Source: Qipengyuania sphaerica | GTDB lineage: Bacteria; Pseudomonadota; Alphaproteobacteria; Sphingomonadales; Sphingomonadaceae | Length of the DNA stretch: 64,000 nucleotides | NCBI RefSeq assembly: GCF_019711595.1 | Contig: NZ_JAIGNR010000002.1 | Span: forward strand, 310,001 to 374,000 | Reading direction: 5' to 3' | Part shown: positions 17,073-25,275 of the stretch, piece by piece | How positions within the stretch are numbered: the stretch's first letter is position 1 | How the letters are laid out: the number at the start of each line of letters is the position of its first letter | Notes under the pieces: generated by a model | What the model saw: the letters and a program-made list of their open reading frames with translations, nothing else | Database searches by the model: none | Told to the model about the DNA's origin: nothing | Position numbers and translations under genes: made by a program

Positions 17073-17378
17073 TTATGCCGCCACGCCCTGGATGCCGGCG
17101 ACGATCGATGCGGCACCGAATAGGATGAATACGCCGATGATGACAGTCGCGCCGAAACGCCAGTTGAGGCGGCCGGTCAGCATCATGAAGCCGACGGCGG
17201 CCACCGCCATCACGGCAACTGCGGTGGCGACATTGCCGAGCAGCGTGCCCTGGAGCCATGCGAGCGCATTGACGACCGGGCCCGACCCTGCGGGATCGTT
17301 CTGCACCTGCTGCGCCATGGCGGCGGAAGGACTGACAAGGGCGGCGATGACCGCCAGCTTGGCGAAAAGCGATTTCAA
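17073..17378 (-). CDS. virB2: Major pilin VirB2
   Basis: This 101-aa pre-pilin has a long signal peptide (MKSLFAKLAVIAALVSPSAAMAQ) and two hydrophobic helices (about 40-66 and 72-98) joined by a short basic loop (TGRLNWRFG), as in VirB2 pilins. The mature subunits assemble into the extracellular pilus. It follows the transglycosylase gene by 6 bp. Confidence 0.9.
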   Translation of the reverse strand: MKSLFAKLAVIAALVSPSAAMAQQVQNDPAGSGPVVNALAWLQGTLLGNVATAVAVMAVAAVGFMMLTGRLNWRFGATVIIGVFILFGAASIVAGIQGVAA

Positions 17379-17384
17379 GTTGTT

Positions 17385-18017
17385 CTACTCCCGTGAGTGG
17401 TCTGCAAGACGGCCCATGATGGCTGCCACGTAAAGCTGGGTTTCGCGGATGCGCGGGATCCCGTTCGCGCGCTCGACCCTGCCGGGTCCCGCATTATAGG
17501 CGGCCAGCGCCTTTTCGAGATCGCCGTCGAAGCGGTCGAGCTGTTCGCGCAGGTAGCGCGCGCCGCCCTCGAGATTGGCGAATGGATCGCGCGGATCGAC
17601 GCCGAGGTCGCGCGCGGTGCCGGGCATCAGCTGGGCAAGGCCCTGTGCGCCAACAGGCGAGACGGCGTCATGCCGCCAGCGGCTTTCCTGCCAGACCATC
17701 GCTTCGATCAGCGACGGGCTGAGATCGAAGCGCGCGGACAGTTCCGCCACCTTGGCGCGGTAGATTTCGGGTACGCCTGCCGCATGCTGCGCGGGATCGG
17801 CGACAACCAGGTCGGGCACGAAGATTTCGGCCGGGACTTCCTCGACCGGGCCGGCAAATTCGGCATCCACGATCTGCGCAGGAGCGAGCGCGGTGCTTCC
17901 GCCGGCTACCCAGCGCGCTCCGTCCGTGTCGATCTCCATGACATCCGCCTTCACGGGGAAGGCGGTCAGCGCCATGCAGGCCACTCCTGCAATCGGCGCG
18001 AGCTTCGCGCGAATCAT
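17385..18017 (-). CDS. virB1: VirB1-like lytic transglycosylase
   Basis: This 210-aa secreted protein has a signal peptide (to about residue 24), an unusual acidic linker and a C-terminal SLT/goose-lysozyme domain. The catalytic Glu111 lies in MVWQESRW, followed by SPVGAQGLAQLMPGTARDLG and AYNAGPGRV. It opens gaps in peptidoglycan for the secretion apparatus. Being first in the virB operon supports the VirB1 role. Confidence 0.9.
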   Translation of the reverse strand: MIRAKLAPIAGVACMALTAFPVKADVMEIDTDGARWVAGGSTALAPAQIVDAEFAGPVEEVPAEIFVPDLVVADPAQHAAGVPEIYRAKVAELSARFDLSPSLIEAMVWQESRWRHDAVSPVGAQGLAQLMPGTARDLGVDPRDPFANLEGGARYLREQLDRFDGDLEKALAAYNAGPGRVERANGIPRIRETQLYVAAIMGRLADHSRE

Positions 18018-18111
18018 TGTCCAACGCCCTCCGTGCGGACCCCAATGGCCATCCTACATGACACCGGGGTGACAGAAAGCTGAATATACCAAGTTTGGTT
18101 AATATAGCCTA

Positions 18112-18149
18112 TATAAGAAGGCCCGCGCCTCCGTATGGGAGGGCGGGCC
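18112..18149 (-). terminator. Hairpin terminator of the minus-strand gene at 18184-18570
   Basis: GGCCCGC and GCGGGCC (18120-18126, 18143-18149) with an inner CCTCC/GGAGG pairing form a strong GC hairpin. On the minus strand it is followed by a T/A-rich stretch (TTCTTATAT). It lies just after the stop of the small exported-protein gene. The AT-rich sequence at 18060-18118 upstream of virB1 is the likely virB promoter region. Confidence 0.7.
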
Positions 18150-18183
18150 CAGTTGAGATTACCCGTGGCTCCGGGCAAAAAGC

Positions 18184-18570
18184 TTAGCGAACGGCGAGCG
18201 CCTCGTACCCGCGGAACTCTCCGCCATCGAGCATGGCGAGGCCGCGGCGGGCGAGTACCTTCGAATCGACCCATGCGCCGCTGGTGGTTTCCAGCTCGAA
18301 ACGATCGGCATTGCGCGCAGCCGCGTCGAACTTTTCGCGGGCAGCATCAAATTCGCCCACACGCGCGAGGGCGACGGCATGGTTGATCTGGCGGGCCGGA
18401 TCGCTGGCCGGAAGCTTCTCGCAATTTTCGATCGCTTTGATGGCGGCCCGGTCCTCGCCGGTCACCAGTTCGACATAGCCGATATCGTATTCCGCCTCGG
18501 GAGCCGAGACGACCATGACCGGACCTTCCGCGACGACCAGAAGCGCTGCTGCAGCGATTAACGACATCAT
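18184..18570 (-). CDS. Small exported TPR-like protein
   Basis: This 128-aa protein begins MMSLIAAAALLVVAEGPVMVVSA, a hydrophobic export segment, and continues with helical repeats resembling one or two tetratricopeptide units (AAIKAIENCEKLPASDPARQ, NHAVALARVGEFDAAREKFDAA). It is likely periplasmic. ATG 18570 has GGGAGAACA upstream. It diverges from the lipoprotein-TBDR pair across a 238-bp region with direct repeats, so it may be controlled with them. Function unknown. Confidence 0.7.
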   Translation of the reverse strand: MMSLIAAAALLVVAEGPVMVVSAPEAEYDIGYVELVTGEDRAAIKAIENCEKLPASDPARQINHAVALARVGEFDAAREKFDAAARNADRFELETTSGAWVDSKVLARRGLAMLDGGEFRGYEALAVR

Positions 18571-18614
18571 TGTTCTCCCAAACTTGCAGGAGCGAAATAT
18601 TACGGCCCGGCCCG

Positions 18615-18721
18615 AACTGCAACAAAACCGTAACATTGTCATATTTCTGAAATGTGCGCGTTTCGGCCCGTTTCCTGTTGAAACTGCAACATAACGGTCA
18701 CGAAGCGACACAAACTGTCAC
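18615..18721. promoter_or_regulatory. Direct repeats in the divergent promoter region
   Basis: AACTGCAACAAAACCGTAAC at 18615-18634 recurs at 18682-18701 as a 20-bp copy with 17 identities. The second copy runs into CGGTCAC (18695-18701), and CTGTCAC follows at 18715-18721. Repeats of GTCAC type are the sort bound by OmpR/PhoB-family regulators, and such a regulator is encoded 2.6 kb downstream. The remainder of 18571-18808 contains no gene. Confidence 0.45.
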
Positions 18722-18808
18722 ACGACGCCCCTAGCTGGCGAGTCGCGATCAACGAATTCGCACTTCGAATTTCGATTTTCATCCGGCTTCTTGAGGGGAA
18801 CTCAGCCC

Positions 18809-20395
18809 GTGACCAATTTCCATCGCTCGCTCATCCTTGGCGCGTCCGCAATTGCCCTTTCGGCTTGCGGCGCGGACGAGATCGTTTCGCCCGGCACCGG
18901 CGGCAACATCACCATCAACAACGGTGGCGGCACCGGCGGCACGCCGACCCCGACCCCGACTGCCACCGGCGGCACTCTCGTCACCCCGGCAGCCGGTTGC
19001 CCGACCATCAGCGATCCCGTCGGCCTGACCGACAGCGGCACGATCTCCGGCCCGACCGGCGAATACCGCGTCTGCACCCTGCCCTCGGTCTTCACTGCAA
19101 GCTCGACCCTGCCCTACATCAAGGGCCTCGTGTATCGCATGAACGGCCGCGTCGATGTCGGCAGCGATGGCGGTCCGGCTCCGGACGCCAGCGACGGACT
19201 GTCCGACACCGAAGTCGAACTCACCATCGAGCCGGGCGTTATCGTCTACGGCTCGGGCCGCAGCTTCCTCAATGTCAATCGCGGCAACACCATCCAGGCC
19301 AACGGCACCGCCGACCGCCCGATCGTCTTTACCAGCCGCGACAACGTGCAGGGCCTCAACACCGAGACCTCTGCCGGTCAGTGGGGCGGCGTCGTGCTTT
19401 CGGGCCGCGCGCCGATCACCGACTGTATCGCTTCGGGCGCGACCCCGGGCTCGGTCAACTGCGAACGCCAGGTGGAAGGCGTTGCCGATCCCGCGCTTTA
19501 CGGCGGCGCAACCCCTGACGACAGCTCGGGCAGCATGAGCTACGTCCAGCTGCGTTACTCGGGCTTCGTCTTCGCTCCCGACAGCGAACTGCAGTCGCTG
19601 ACCACGGGCGGCACCGGTTCGGGCACCGAACTGAGCCACATCATGAGCTACAACAGCTCGGATGACGGCGTGGAATTCTTCGGCGGCTACGTCGACATGT
19701 CGAACCTGATCGTGGTCGGCTCGGGCGACGACTCGCTCGACACAGACGTGGGCGTCCAGGCCAACCTCCAGTACGTGATCGCCATCCAGCGCCCCGGCGT
19801 CGGCGACACCATCCTCGAGGGCGATTCCAACAATGCCCTGGTCGAGAACACCCCGCGCCAGTACACGAAGATTTCGAACGGCACCTTCATCCACAACGGC
19901 TTCGACCAGGACCAGGCGCTGCGCCTTCGCGGCGGTGCGGACTTCGCCATCGCCAACACCGTCCTCGTCGACCAGACCGGCGGCACCGCCTGTATCCGTA
20001 TCGACCTGCCGGAAACCGTCCGCGCCGCAGGTGCGGGTCCGGATGAAGCAGGCCCGCCGAGCTTCGACAGCGTCGTGCTCGACTGTGCTACCGACTTCCG
20101 CGACGGCAGCAGCGGCGTGACCGCAGCACAGACCCAGGCGATCTTCGATGCCGGCACCAACAACGATTCGGACTTCACTAACACCCTCCAGTCGCTGTTC
20201 ATCAACGGCAGCAACGAAGACGGTGTGGTCGTGTTCGACGTGACCGCATGGGATGCCTTCTTCGAACTGCCCGCCCACATCGGTGCCGTCTTCGACGGTA
20301 ACCGCGACTGGGTGAACGGTTGGACCTGCAACTCCGCACTCGTGACCTTCGACACCTCGGTTTCGAACTGCGCGAGCCTGCCGGTCTACGACTAA
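18809..20395 (+). CDS. Surface lipoprotein paired with a TBDR, beta-helix-like
   Basis: This 528-aa protein starts at GTG 18809 with GAGGGG at good spacing and has a lipoprotein signal (LGASAIALSAC, lipid on the Cys) followed by a Gly/Thr/Pro linker with a PTPTPT stretch. The body is rich in Asn/Gly/Asp strand repeats (ELTIEPGVIVYGSG, LNVNRGNTIQANGTADRPIVFTS, FFGGYVDMSNLIVVG). It resembles a right-handed parallel beta-helix such as those on surface-exposed or adhesin-like proteins. Several Cys pairs suggest periplasmic or surface location. It lies 94 bp before a TBDR; a ligand-capturing partner role is inferred. Confidence 0.7.
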   Translation: MTNFHRSLILGASAIALSACGADEIVSPGTGGNITINNGGGTGGTPTPTPTATGGTLVTPAAGCPTISDPVGLTDSGTISGPTGEYRVCTLPSVFTASSTLPYIKGLVYRMNGRVDVGSDGGPAPDASDGLSDTEVELTIEPGVIVYGSGRSFLNVNRGNTIQANGTADRPIVFTSRDNVQGLNTETSAGQWGGVVLSGRAPITDCIASGATPGSVNCERQVEGVADPALYGGATPDDSSGSMSYVQLRYSGFVFAPDSELQSLTTGGTGSGTELSHIMSYNSSDDGVEFFGGYVDMSNLIVVGSGDDSLDTDVGVQANLQYVIAIQRPGVGDTILEGDSNNALVENTPRQYTKISNGTFIHNGFDQDQALRLRGGADFAIANTVLVDQTGGTACIRIDLPETVRAAGAGPDEAGPPSFDSVVLDCATDFRDGSSGVTAAQTQAIFDAGTNNDSDFTNTLQSLFINGSNEDGVVVFDVTAWDAFFELPAHIGAVFDGNRDWVNGWTCNSALVTFDTSVSNCASLPVYD

Positions 20396-20489
20396 TCCAC
20401 GAGGCACGGGCGGGGGCGCGGATTTTCCGCGTTCCCGCCCCCTTTGCATCCTTTTCGAATTCCCGTCCTGATCTGAGGGGGTCAATCCC

Positions 20490-23237
20490 ATGTCATCCGG
20501 CAAGCGGCTTTCCGCCCTGCTCCTGCTCTCCACCGCCCTGACCTTCCCCGCTGCCGCGCTCGCCCAGAGCACGGGCGCCGAAGGACCGCCGCCGACCGAA
20601 GAGGAAGTTCCCGACGAGGAACTGACCCAGGATATCGACGCGGCGAACGAAACCGTTCCGGGCGATATCGTGGAAGAAGAGGCCCAGCCCGATATTTCCA
20701 TTCCCGGCGGCACGATCGTCGTCACCGGTCGCCGCAACCGCGACGTGACGCGCGCCTCGCCGCAGGTCGTCACCGTGCTCGACACCGCCACGATCGCCCG
20801 CACCGGCGAAGGCGATATTGCCGGCGCGCTCGGTCGCACGACCGGCCTGTCCGAACAGGGCGGCCTCGTTTACGTGCGCGGACTCGGCGATCGCTATTCG
20901 CTTGCTCTGCTCAACGGCCTGCCGCTCCCCTCGCCGCAGCCGCTCTCCCGCGTCGTCCCGCTCGACATTTTCCCGACCAGCGTGGTCGCCTCCAGCCTCG
21001 TGCAGAAGACCTATTCGGCCAACTTCCCCGGCGAATTCGGCGGCGGCGTGGTGAACCTCACTACCCGCGCGATCCCGACCGAAAGCTTCCTGACGGTCAG
21101 CGGCTCGCTATCGGGCGACAGCGAAACCACCTTCGGCCCCGGTTACACCTATTTCGGCAGCGGGATGGACTGGACCGGCTTCGACGAAGGTCGGCGCAAG
21201 GTCGAATATTATGACGCCCTGCAGGGCTTCTTCGACAGTGGTGCCCGCATCAGCGACGACGGCGTCGATATCCGGGGCATCCTCAAGGACATCAACGATC
21301 CCAACCTCTATCTCGTTCAGAAGCTGGCCGACGTACCCGCCAATTTCAGCGCGGGCCTGACCGCAGGCACGTCTTTCGATGTCGGCTCGGACGGAATGCT
21401 GGGCATCATCGCCACCGCTTCGATCAGCAACAAGTGGCGTAACCGCTTCATCACCAAGCAAACCGCCGCGAACGAGGCGCTGGAACTCGACACCGACTTT
21501 CGCGAATTCGCGACCGACAACCGTGTCCTGACGAACGCGCTGCTGGGCTTTGGCCTCGAACTGGGCGAACACAAGTTCCGCTTTACCAACCTCTTCATCC
21601 ACGACACGCTCAAGCGCGCGTCGCTGGAGGAAGGCACGGACTTCCAGGACGGTGATAGCGAACTCAACCAGAGCACGAGCTGGTTCGAACGCCAGCTGAT
21701 CAACAGCCAGTTCGTGGGCGAACTCGAGTTCGGCAATCTGTCGCTCGACCTGCGCGGCGGTTACGCGCAGACACAGCGCGAAGCCCCGTTCGAGTGGGAA
21801 TTCAGCTACGTTCGCACCAATAACGAAAGTGATCCTTACGGCGATCTCTTCATCAATACGCTCAATCCGCAGCGTGGCGGTGCGACAGTTGCCTTTTCGG
21901 ACCTTACCGAAGACCTGTGGTTCGGCGGCGCTGACGTCGGTTACTTCTTCAGCGATTTCCTCAGTGCCACGGTTGGCTTTGCCTACACCGACACCGAACG
22001 CCTCTCCACGCGCCGCCAGTTCGATATCCGTTCGACCGGCGATTACCCGACCGTGTTCGGCGCTTTCCGCCCGGACAATCTGCTCGGCGATGCCCTGATC
22101 GACCTTGGCTTCGATCGCGATGCGCAGGATGCAGCGGGCCTTGGCCCGTTCGGTTATGCAATCTTCGAGACGACCGGATCCGATCCCGCTTTCGCAGCAG
22201 CGCTCGAAGTCTGGGCCGGTTACGGCAAGGTCAACCTTCGTCCCTTCGACAGGCTGACGGTCGATCTCGGCGTGCGCTACGAAGACGCGACGCAATCGGT
22301 CGAAGCCGTCGAGGTTTTTGCCGAACCGCTCGGTTCGACCAGCGGGACGCTGCTTGAAAACGATTACTGGTTGCCGGGCGGCACGCTGACCTGGGAACTG
22401 ACCGATGCCTTGCAATTCCGCGCCAGCGCTTCGAAGACGATCGCCCGGCCCCAGTTCCGCGAACTGATTTTCCAGACCTATTTCGATCCGGAAACCAACC
22501 GCCAGTTCAACGGCAACCCGCGCCTGATCGACAGCGAGCTGACCAACTACGAAGCGCGCCTCGAATATTACATGGGCGGCGGCAGCCGCGCGAGCTTGGC
22601 CGGCTTCTACAAGGACATCGAAAACCCGATCGAGGTGTTCACGAGCTTTTCCGACAATGCGATCATCAGCGGCTTCGCCAACGCTCCGCAGGCGGAGCTC
22701 TATGGTGCCGAAGTCGAGTTCCAGTACAATATCGACCTCTTCGATCTGGGAGGCTGGTTCGACAGCCAGCAATTGGTGACCATCGCCAATTACACCTACA
22801 CCCAGTCCGAGATCAGCGTCGGCGACGGCGACATCGCCCGGGTGTTCCCGTTTGCCGACCAGCCGGCGACCAACTTCTTCGACGATGGCACTTCGCTTAC
22901 CGGCCAGTCGGACCATCTCGTGAACCTGCAACTGGGCCTCGAGGACCTCGACCGCCTGAGCCAGTTCACCCTGCTGCTCAAATACGCGAGCGAGCGTGTG
23001 ACCAGCCGCGGTGCCGGCCCGCTGCCCGACATCATCGAAGAGCCGGGCCTGAGCCTCGACTTCGTGATCCGTCAGGGTTTCGAAATCGGCGGCAAGGAAG
23101 TCGAGATGAAACTCGAGGCCCGCAACCTGACCGGTACGGACCACGAGGAATTCCAGACCAATGGCGACACCCGCATCGAGATCAACAGCTACGACGTGGG
23201 TCGCAGCTTCAGCATCGGTGCCTCGATGAAATTCTAG
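20490..23237 (+). CDS. TonB-dependent receptor
   Basis: This 915-aa outer-membrane receptor has a signal peptide (MSSGKRLSALLLLSTALTFPAAALA), an acidic Glu/Pro/Asp-rich N-terminal extension, a plug (TIVVTGRRNRDVTRASPQVVTVLDTATI...LVYVRGLGDRYSLALLNGLPLPSPQP...) and a barrel ending MKF. The plug phrase VRGLGDRYS with an N-terminal GEFGGGVVNLTTR is typical of a sphingomonad/Caulobacter receptor group. A strong ribosome site (GAGGGGG) precedes ATG 20490. It forms a unit with the upstream lipoprotein and ends at a terminator. The substrate is unknown. Confidence 0.9.
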   Translation: MSSGKRLSALLLLSTALTFPAAALAQSTGAEGPPPTEEEVPDEELTQDIDAANETVPGDIVEEEAQPDISIPGGTIVVTGRRNRDVTRASPQVVTVLDTATIARTGEGDIAGALGRTTGLSEQGGLVYVRGLGDRYSLALLNGLPLPSPQPLSRVVPLDIFPTSVVASSLVQKTYSANFPGEFGGGVVNLTTRAIPTESFLTVSGSLSGDSETTFGPGYTYFGSGMDWTGFDEGRRKVEYYDALQGFFDSGARISDDGVDIRGILKDINDPNLYLVQKLADVPANFSAGLTAGTSFDVGSDGMLGIIATASISNKWRNRFITKQTAANEALELDTDFREFATDNRVLTNALLGFGLELGEHKFRFTNLFIHDTLKRASLEEGTDFQDGDSELNQSTSWFERQLINSQFVGELEFGNLSLDLRGGYAQTQREAPFEWEFSYVRTNNESDPYGDLFINTLNPQRGGATVAFSDLTEDLWFGGADVGYFFSDFLSATVGFAYTDTERLSTRRQFDIRSTGDYPTVFGAFRPDNLLGDALIDLGFDRDAQDAAGLGPFGYAIFETTGSDPAFAAALEVWAGYGKVNLRPFDRLTVDLGVRYEDATQSVEAVEVFAEPLGSTSGTLLENDYWLPGGTLTWELTDALQFRASASKTIARPQFRELIFQTYFDPETNRQFNGNPRLIDSELTNYEARLEYYMGGGSRASLAGFYKDIENPIEVFTSFSDNAIISGFANAPQAELYGAEVEFQYNIDLFDLGGWFDSQQLVTIANYTYTQSEISVGDGDIARVFPFADQPATNFFDDGTSLTGQSDHLVNLQLGLEDLDRLSQFTLLLKYASERVTSRGAGPLPDIIEEPGLSLDFVIRQGFEIGGKEVEMKLEARNLTGTDHEEFQTNGDTRIEINSYDVGRSFSIGASMKF

Positions 23238-23266
23238 ATCCTCTTCCTCCCGGAAGATTCCTTCAT

Positions 23267-23297
23267 GGGGTCGCTCTTCGGAGCGGCCCCTTTTTTT
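23267..23297 (+). terminator. Intrinsic terminator after the TBDR
   Basis: GGGGTCGCTC at 23267-23276 pairs with GAGCGGCCCC at 23281-23290 (one G-T wobble) around TTCG, followed by seven T. The T-run also contains the stop of the convergent regulator gene. Confidence 0.9.
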
Positions 23298-23970
23298 AGT
23301 GGCTGTCGTAGACGTAACCGAGCGAGCGCACGGTGCGGATCGGTTCGCCCGCTCCGACATCGCGCAGTGCACGGCGCAGGCGGCCGATCCAGACATCGAC
23401 GGTGCGCTCGTCGATCGGCGGTTCCTGCTTGCCAAGCCCGTCTATCAGTTCGGTGCGGGTGAGCACGCGGTCGGCATTCTCGGCGAAGAAGCGCAGCAGG
23501 CGGAATTCATTGGGCCGCAGCGGGATCGGCTTGCCTTCCCAGCGCGCCTGCAAGGCGGGCAGGTCGATTTCGAGATTGCCCAGCGTGAAGGGACGGTTGG
23601 TGGCCTGCGCCATGCGGCCCGTACCGAGCGCCAGCACGCGGTCCAGCGCCGTCGTGCGGTCGACGGGACCGACCATGTAATCGTCCGCCCCGGCAGCAAG
23701 CGCGCGGCGCTTGTCCTCGGCATCGCAGCTTTCGAGCACCATCGTGATATGGGCGTCGGAAGTGCGAGGATCGGCTCGCAGGCGGCGGCACATTTCGAGG
23801 CCGGATAGGTCGTCCAGAACCCAGTCGATGAAGGCGCAGACCGGCCCTTCGATCAGGCGCTGCGGCCCGCCCGATGTCAGGCTGTCGAAAACATAGCGCG
23901 TGTCGCCGTTTTCGAATTGTGCGAAACTGCCTGCATCTTCGCCGGTCATGAGAATATTGATCACGGCCAC
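23296..23970 (-). CDS. OmpR/PhoB-family response regulator with degenerate receiver
   Basis: This 224-aa protein has an N-terminal receiver-like domain (1-118) and a C-terminal winged helix (about 125-222: RPNEFRLLRFFAENADRVLTRTEL, ERTVDVWIGRLRRAL, IRTVRSLGYVYD). The phosphoacceptor-position Asp49 (FIDW) is present. The conserved Lys before Pro102 is Gly101 (MVGP), and the switch Thr/Ser position is Glu80 (MVLES), so classical phosphorylation switching is doubtful. No histidine kinase is adjacent. Direct repeats 50-67 bp upstream of its start suggest autoregulation. It converges on the TBDR and may regulate it. Confidence 0.88.
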   Translation of the reverse strand: MAVINILMTGEDAGSFAQFENGDTRYVFDSLTSGGPQRLIEGPVCAFIDWVLDDLSGLEMCRRLRADPRTSDAHITMVLESCDAEDKRRALAAGADDYMVGPVDRTTALDRVLALGTGRMAQATNRPFTLGNLEIDLPALQARWEGKPIPLRPNEFRLLRFFAENADRVLTRTELIDGLGKQEPPIDERTVDVWIGRLRRALRDVGAGEPIRTVRSLGYVYDSH

Positions 23971-24019
23971 GAATGCGCCCCTTGTCCCCTAAGTCAGGGA
24001 AAAGCTCTGGCGCATTCAT

Positions 24020-24037
24020 GTGACCGGTTTGTGACCC
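24020..24037 (-). promoter_or_regulatory. Pho-box-like direct repeat upstream of the regulator
   Basis: On the minus strand GGGTCAC and CGGTCAC are separated by four bases (AAAC). The two 7-mers with 11-bp period have exactly the layout of PhoB binding half-sites (CTGTCAT-N4-CTGTCAC). It is centred about 58 bp upstream of the regulator start codon. CGGTCAC occurs identically at 18695-18701 in front of the lipoprotein gene. Confidence 0.5.
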
Positions 24038-24065
24038 TGAAACCGCGTTTGTAACACTCTGGCGA

Positions 24066-25088
24066 TCAGGTCGATTTGAGCGTCATTTTCCCGAATTGCG
24101 GCGCGGTCGAAACCACGCCCACAGGCATCTTCGGGCGATAGGGTTTTTCGAGCCGTTCGACCTCGCTGTCGGTCAGGCCGAGCGTCATCGCCTCGACCGC
24201 AGCGCCGATATGCCCCGGCTTGGTCGCCCCGATGATCGGAGCGGTGATGCCCCGCGCGAAATGCCATGCCAGCGCCACCGTCGCGCGGCTGGTTCCGCGC
24301 TCATCGGCAATCGCGCCCACCGCCTCGATCACCTCGCGGTCGGCATCAACGTTCTGCGTGTAGAGCGTCTTGCCGAAACCGTCGGTCTCGCTGCGCACCG
24401 TGCTCTCGTCCCAGCCGCGTGCCAGCTTCCCGCGCGCGAGCGGCGACCACGGGATCAGGCTCACGCCCTGGTCGCGGCAGAGCGGGATCATCTCGCGTTC
24501 TTCCTCGCGGTAGAGCAGGTTCACATGGTTCTGCATCGAGACGAAAGTGGTCCAGCCGCGGCTGCGCGCCGCCTCCTGCGCCTTGGCGAATTGCCATGCG
24601 GCCATGCTGGACGCCCCGATATAGCGCGCCTTGCCCGCCTTCACGATGTCGTGCAGCGCCTCCATCGTTTCCTCGATCGGCGTGCTGTCGTCCCAGCGGT
24701 GGATCTCGAACAGGTCGACATAGTCCATGTCCAGCCGCTTCAGGCTGTCGTCGATCGCCTGCAGCAGGCTCTTGCGCGAAAGGCCGCCGGCATTGGGCGT
24801 GTTGCGCCAGGGGAGATAGGCCTTGGTCGCCACCACGATTTCGTCGCGGTGGGTGAATTCGGGCAGCAGCCTGCCGATCACCTCTTCCGACGCGCCCCTG
24901 GAATACATGTTGGCCGTGTCGAAGAAATTGATCCCCGCTTCCACCGCCTCGCGGATGAAGGGGCGGCTCTCCTCTTCGCCCAGCACCCAGTCGCCGTGCC
25001 ACCCCTTGGTGGTGTCGCCATAGCTCATGCAGCCAAGGCACAGGCGCGAGACCTTGAGGCCGCTGGGTCCGAGGTTTGCGTATTCCAT
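24066..25088 (-). CDS. Aldo/keto reductase
   Basis: This 340-aa (beta/alpha)8 NADPH-dependent oxidoreductase carries the full catalytic tetrad Asp57, Tyr62, Lys89 and His130 (FFDTANMYS, VVATKAYLP, FEIHRWD). The cofactor-binding segment near the C-terminus (APIIGATKPGHI) is also present. It reduces aldehydes or ketones in the cytoplasm; the substrate is unknown. It is the last of a minus-strand series of redox genes, but a 187-bp gap with an inverted repeat suggests its own promoter. Confidence 0.92.
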   Translation of the reverse strand: MEYANLGPSGLKVSRLCLGCMSYGDTTKGWHGDWVLGEEESRPFIREAVEAGINFFDTANMYSRGASEEVIGRLLPEFTHRDEIVVATKAYLPWRNTPNAGGLSRKSLLQAIDDSLKRLDMDYVDLFEIHRWDDSTPIEETMEALHDIVKAGKARYIGASSMAAWQFAKAQEAARSRGWTTFVSMQNHVNLLYREEEREMIPLCRDQGVSLIPWSPLARGKLARGWDESTVRSETDGFGKTLYTQNVDADREVIEAVGAIADERGTSRATVALAWHFARGITAPIIGATKPGHIGAAVEAMTLGLTDSEVERLEKPYRPKMPVGVVSTAPQFGKMTLKST

Positions 25089-25125
25089 TGTCCGGCTGCT
25101 CCCGTTTCCTACGAAGTTGACAAAA

Positions 25126-25173
25126 GCGACACCATGTCACCCCTGCGGATGGCTGATAAGCCCATGGTATCGC
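25126..25173. promoter_or_regulatory. Inverted repeat upstream of the aldo/keto reductase
   Basis: GCGACACCATG (25126-25136) and CATGGTATCGC (25163-25173) are complementary at 10 of 11 positions with a 26-bp spacer. Two copies of AAGTTGACA flank the region (near 25114 and 25194). This could be a repressor or activator site for the minus-strand gene. Nothing coding is seen in 25089-25275. Confidence 0.35.
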
Positions 25174-25275
25174 TGCACTTTACCGTAGGATCAAAGTTGA
25201 CACAGGGCCGGAGAACGCGCTCACCGATCATTCCATACCCATGCCACGAAAGCTGGCCGGTAGGAAAGGACGCTC

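Noticed and set aside
10284..18017. Integrated conjugative element or plasmid fragment
   Set aside because: No relaxase, integrase, coupling protein, direct-repeat ends or change of base composition is visible around the virB genes.
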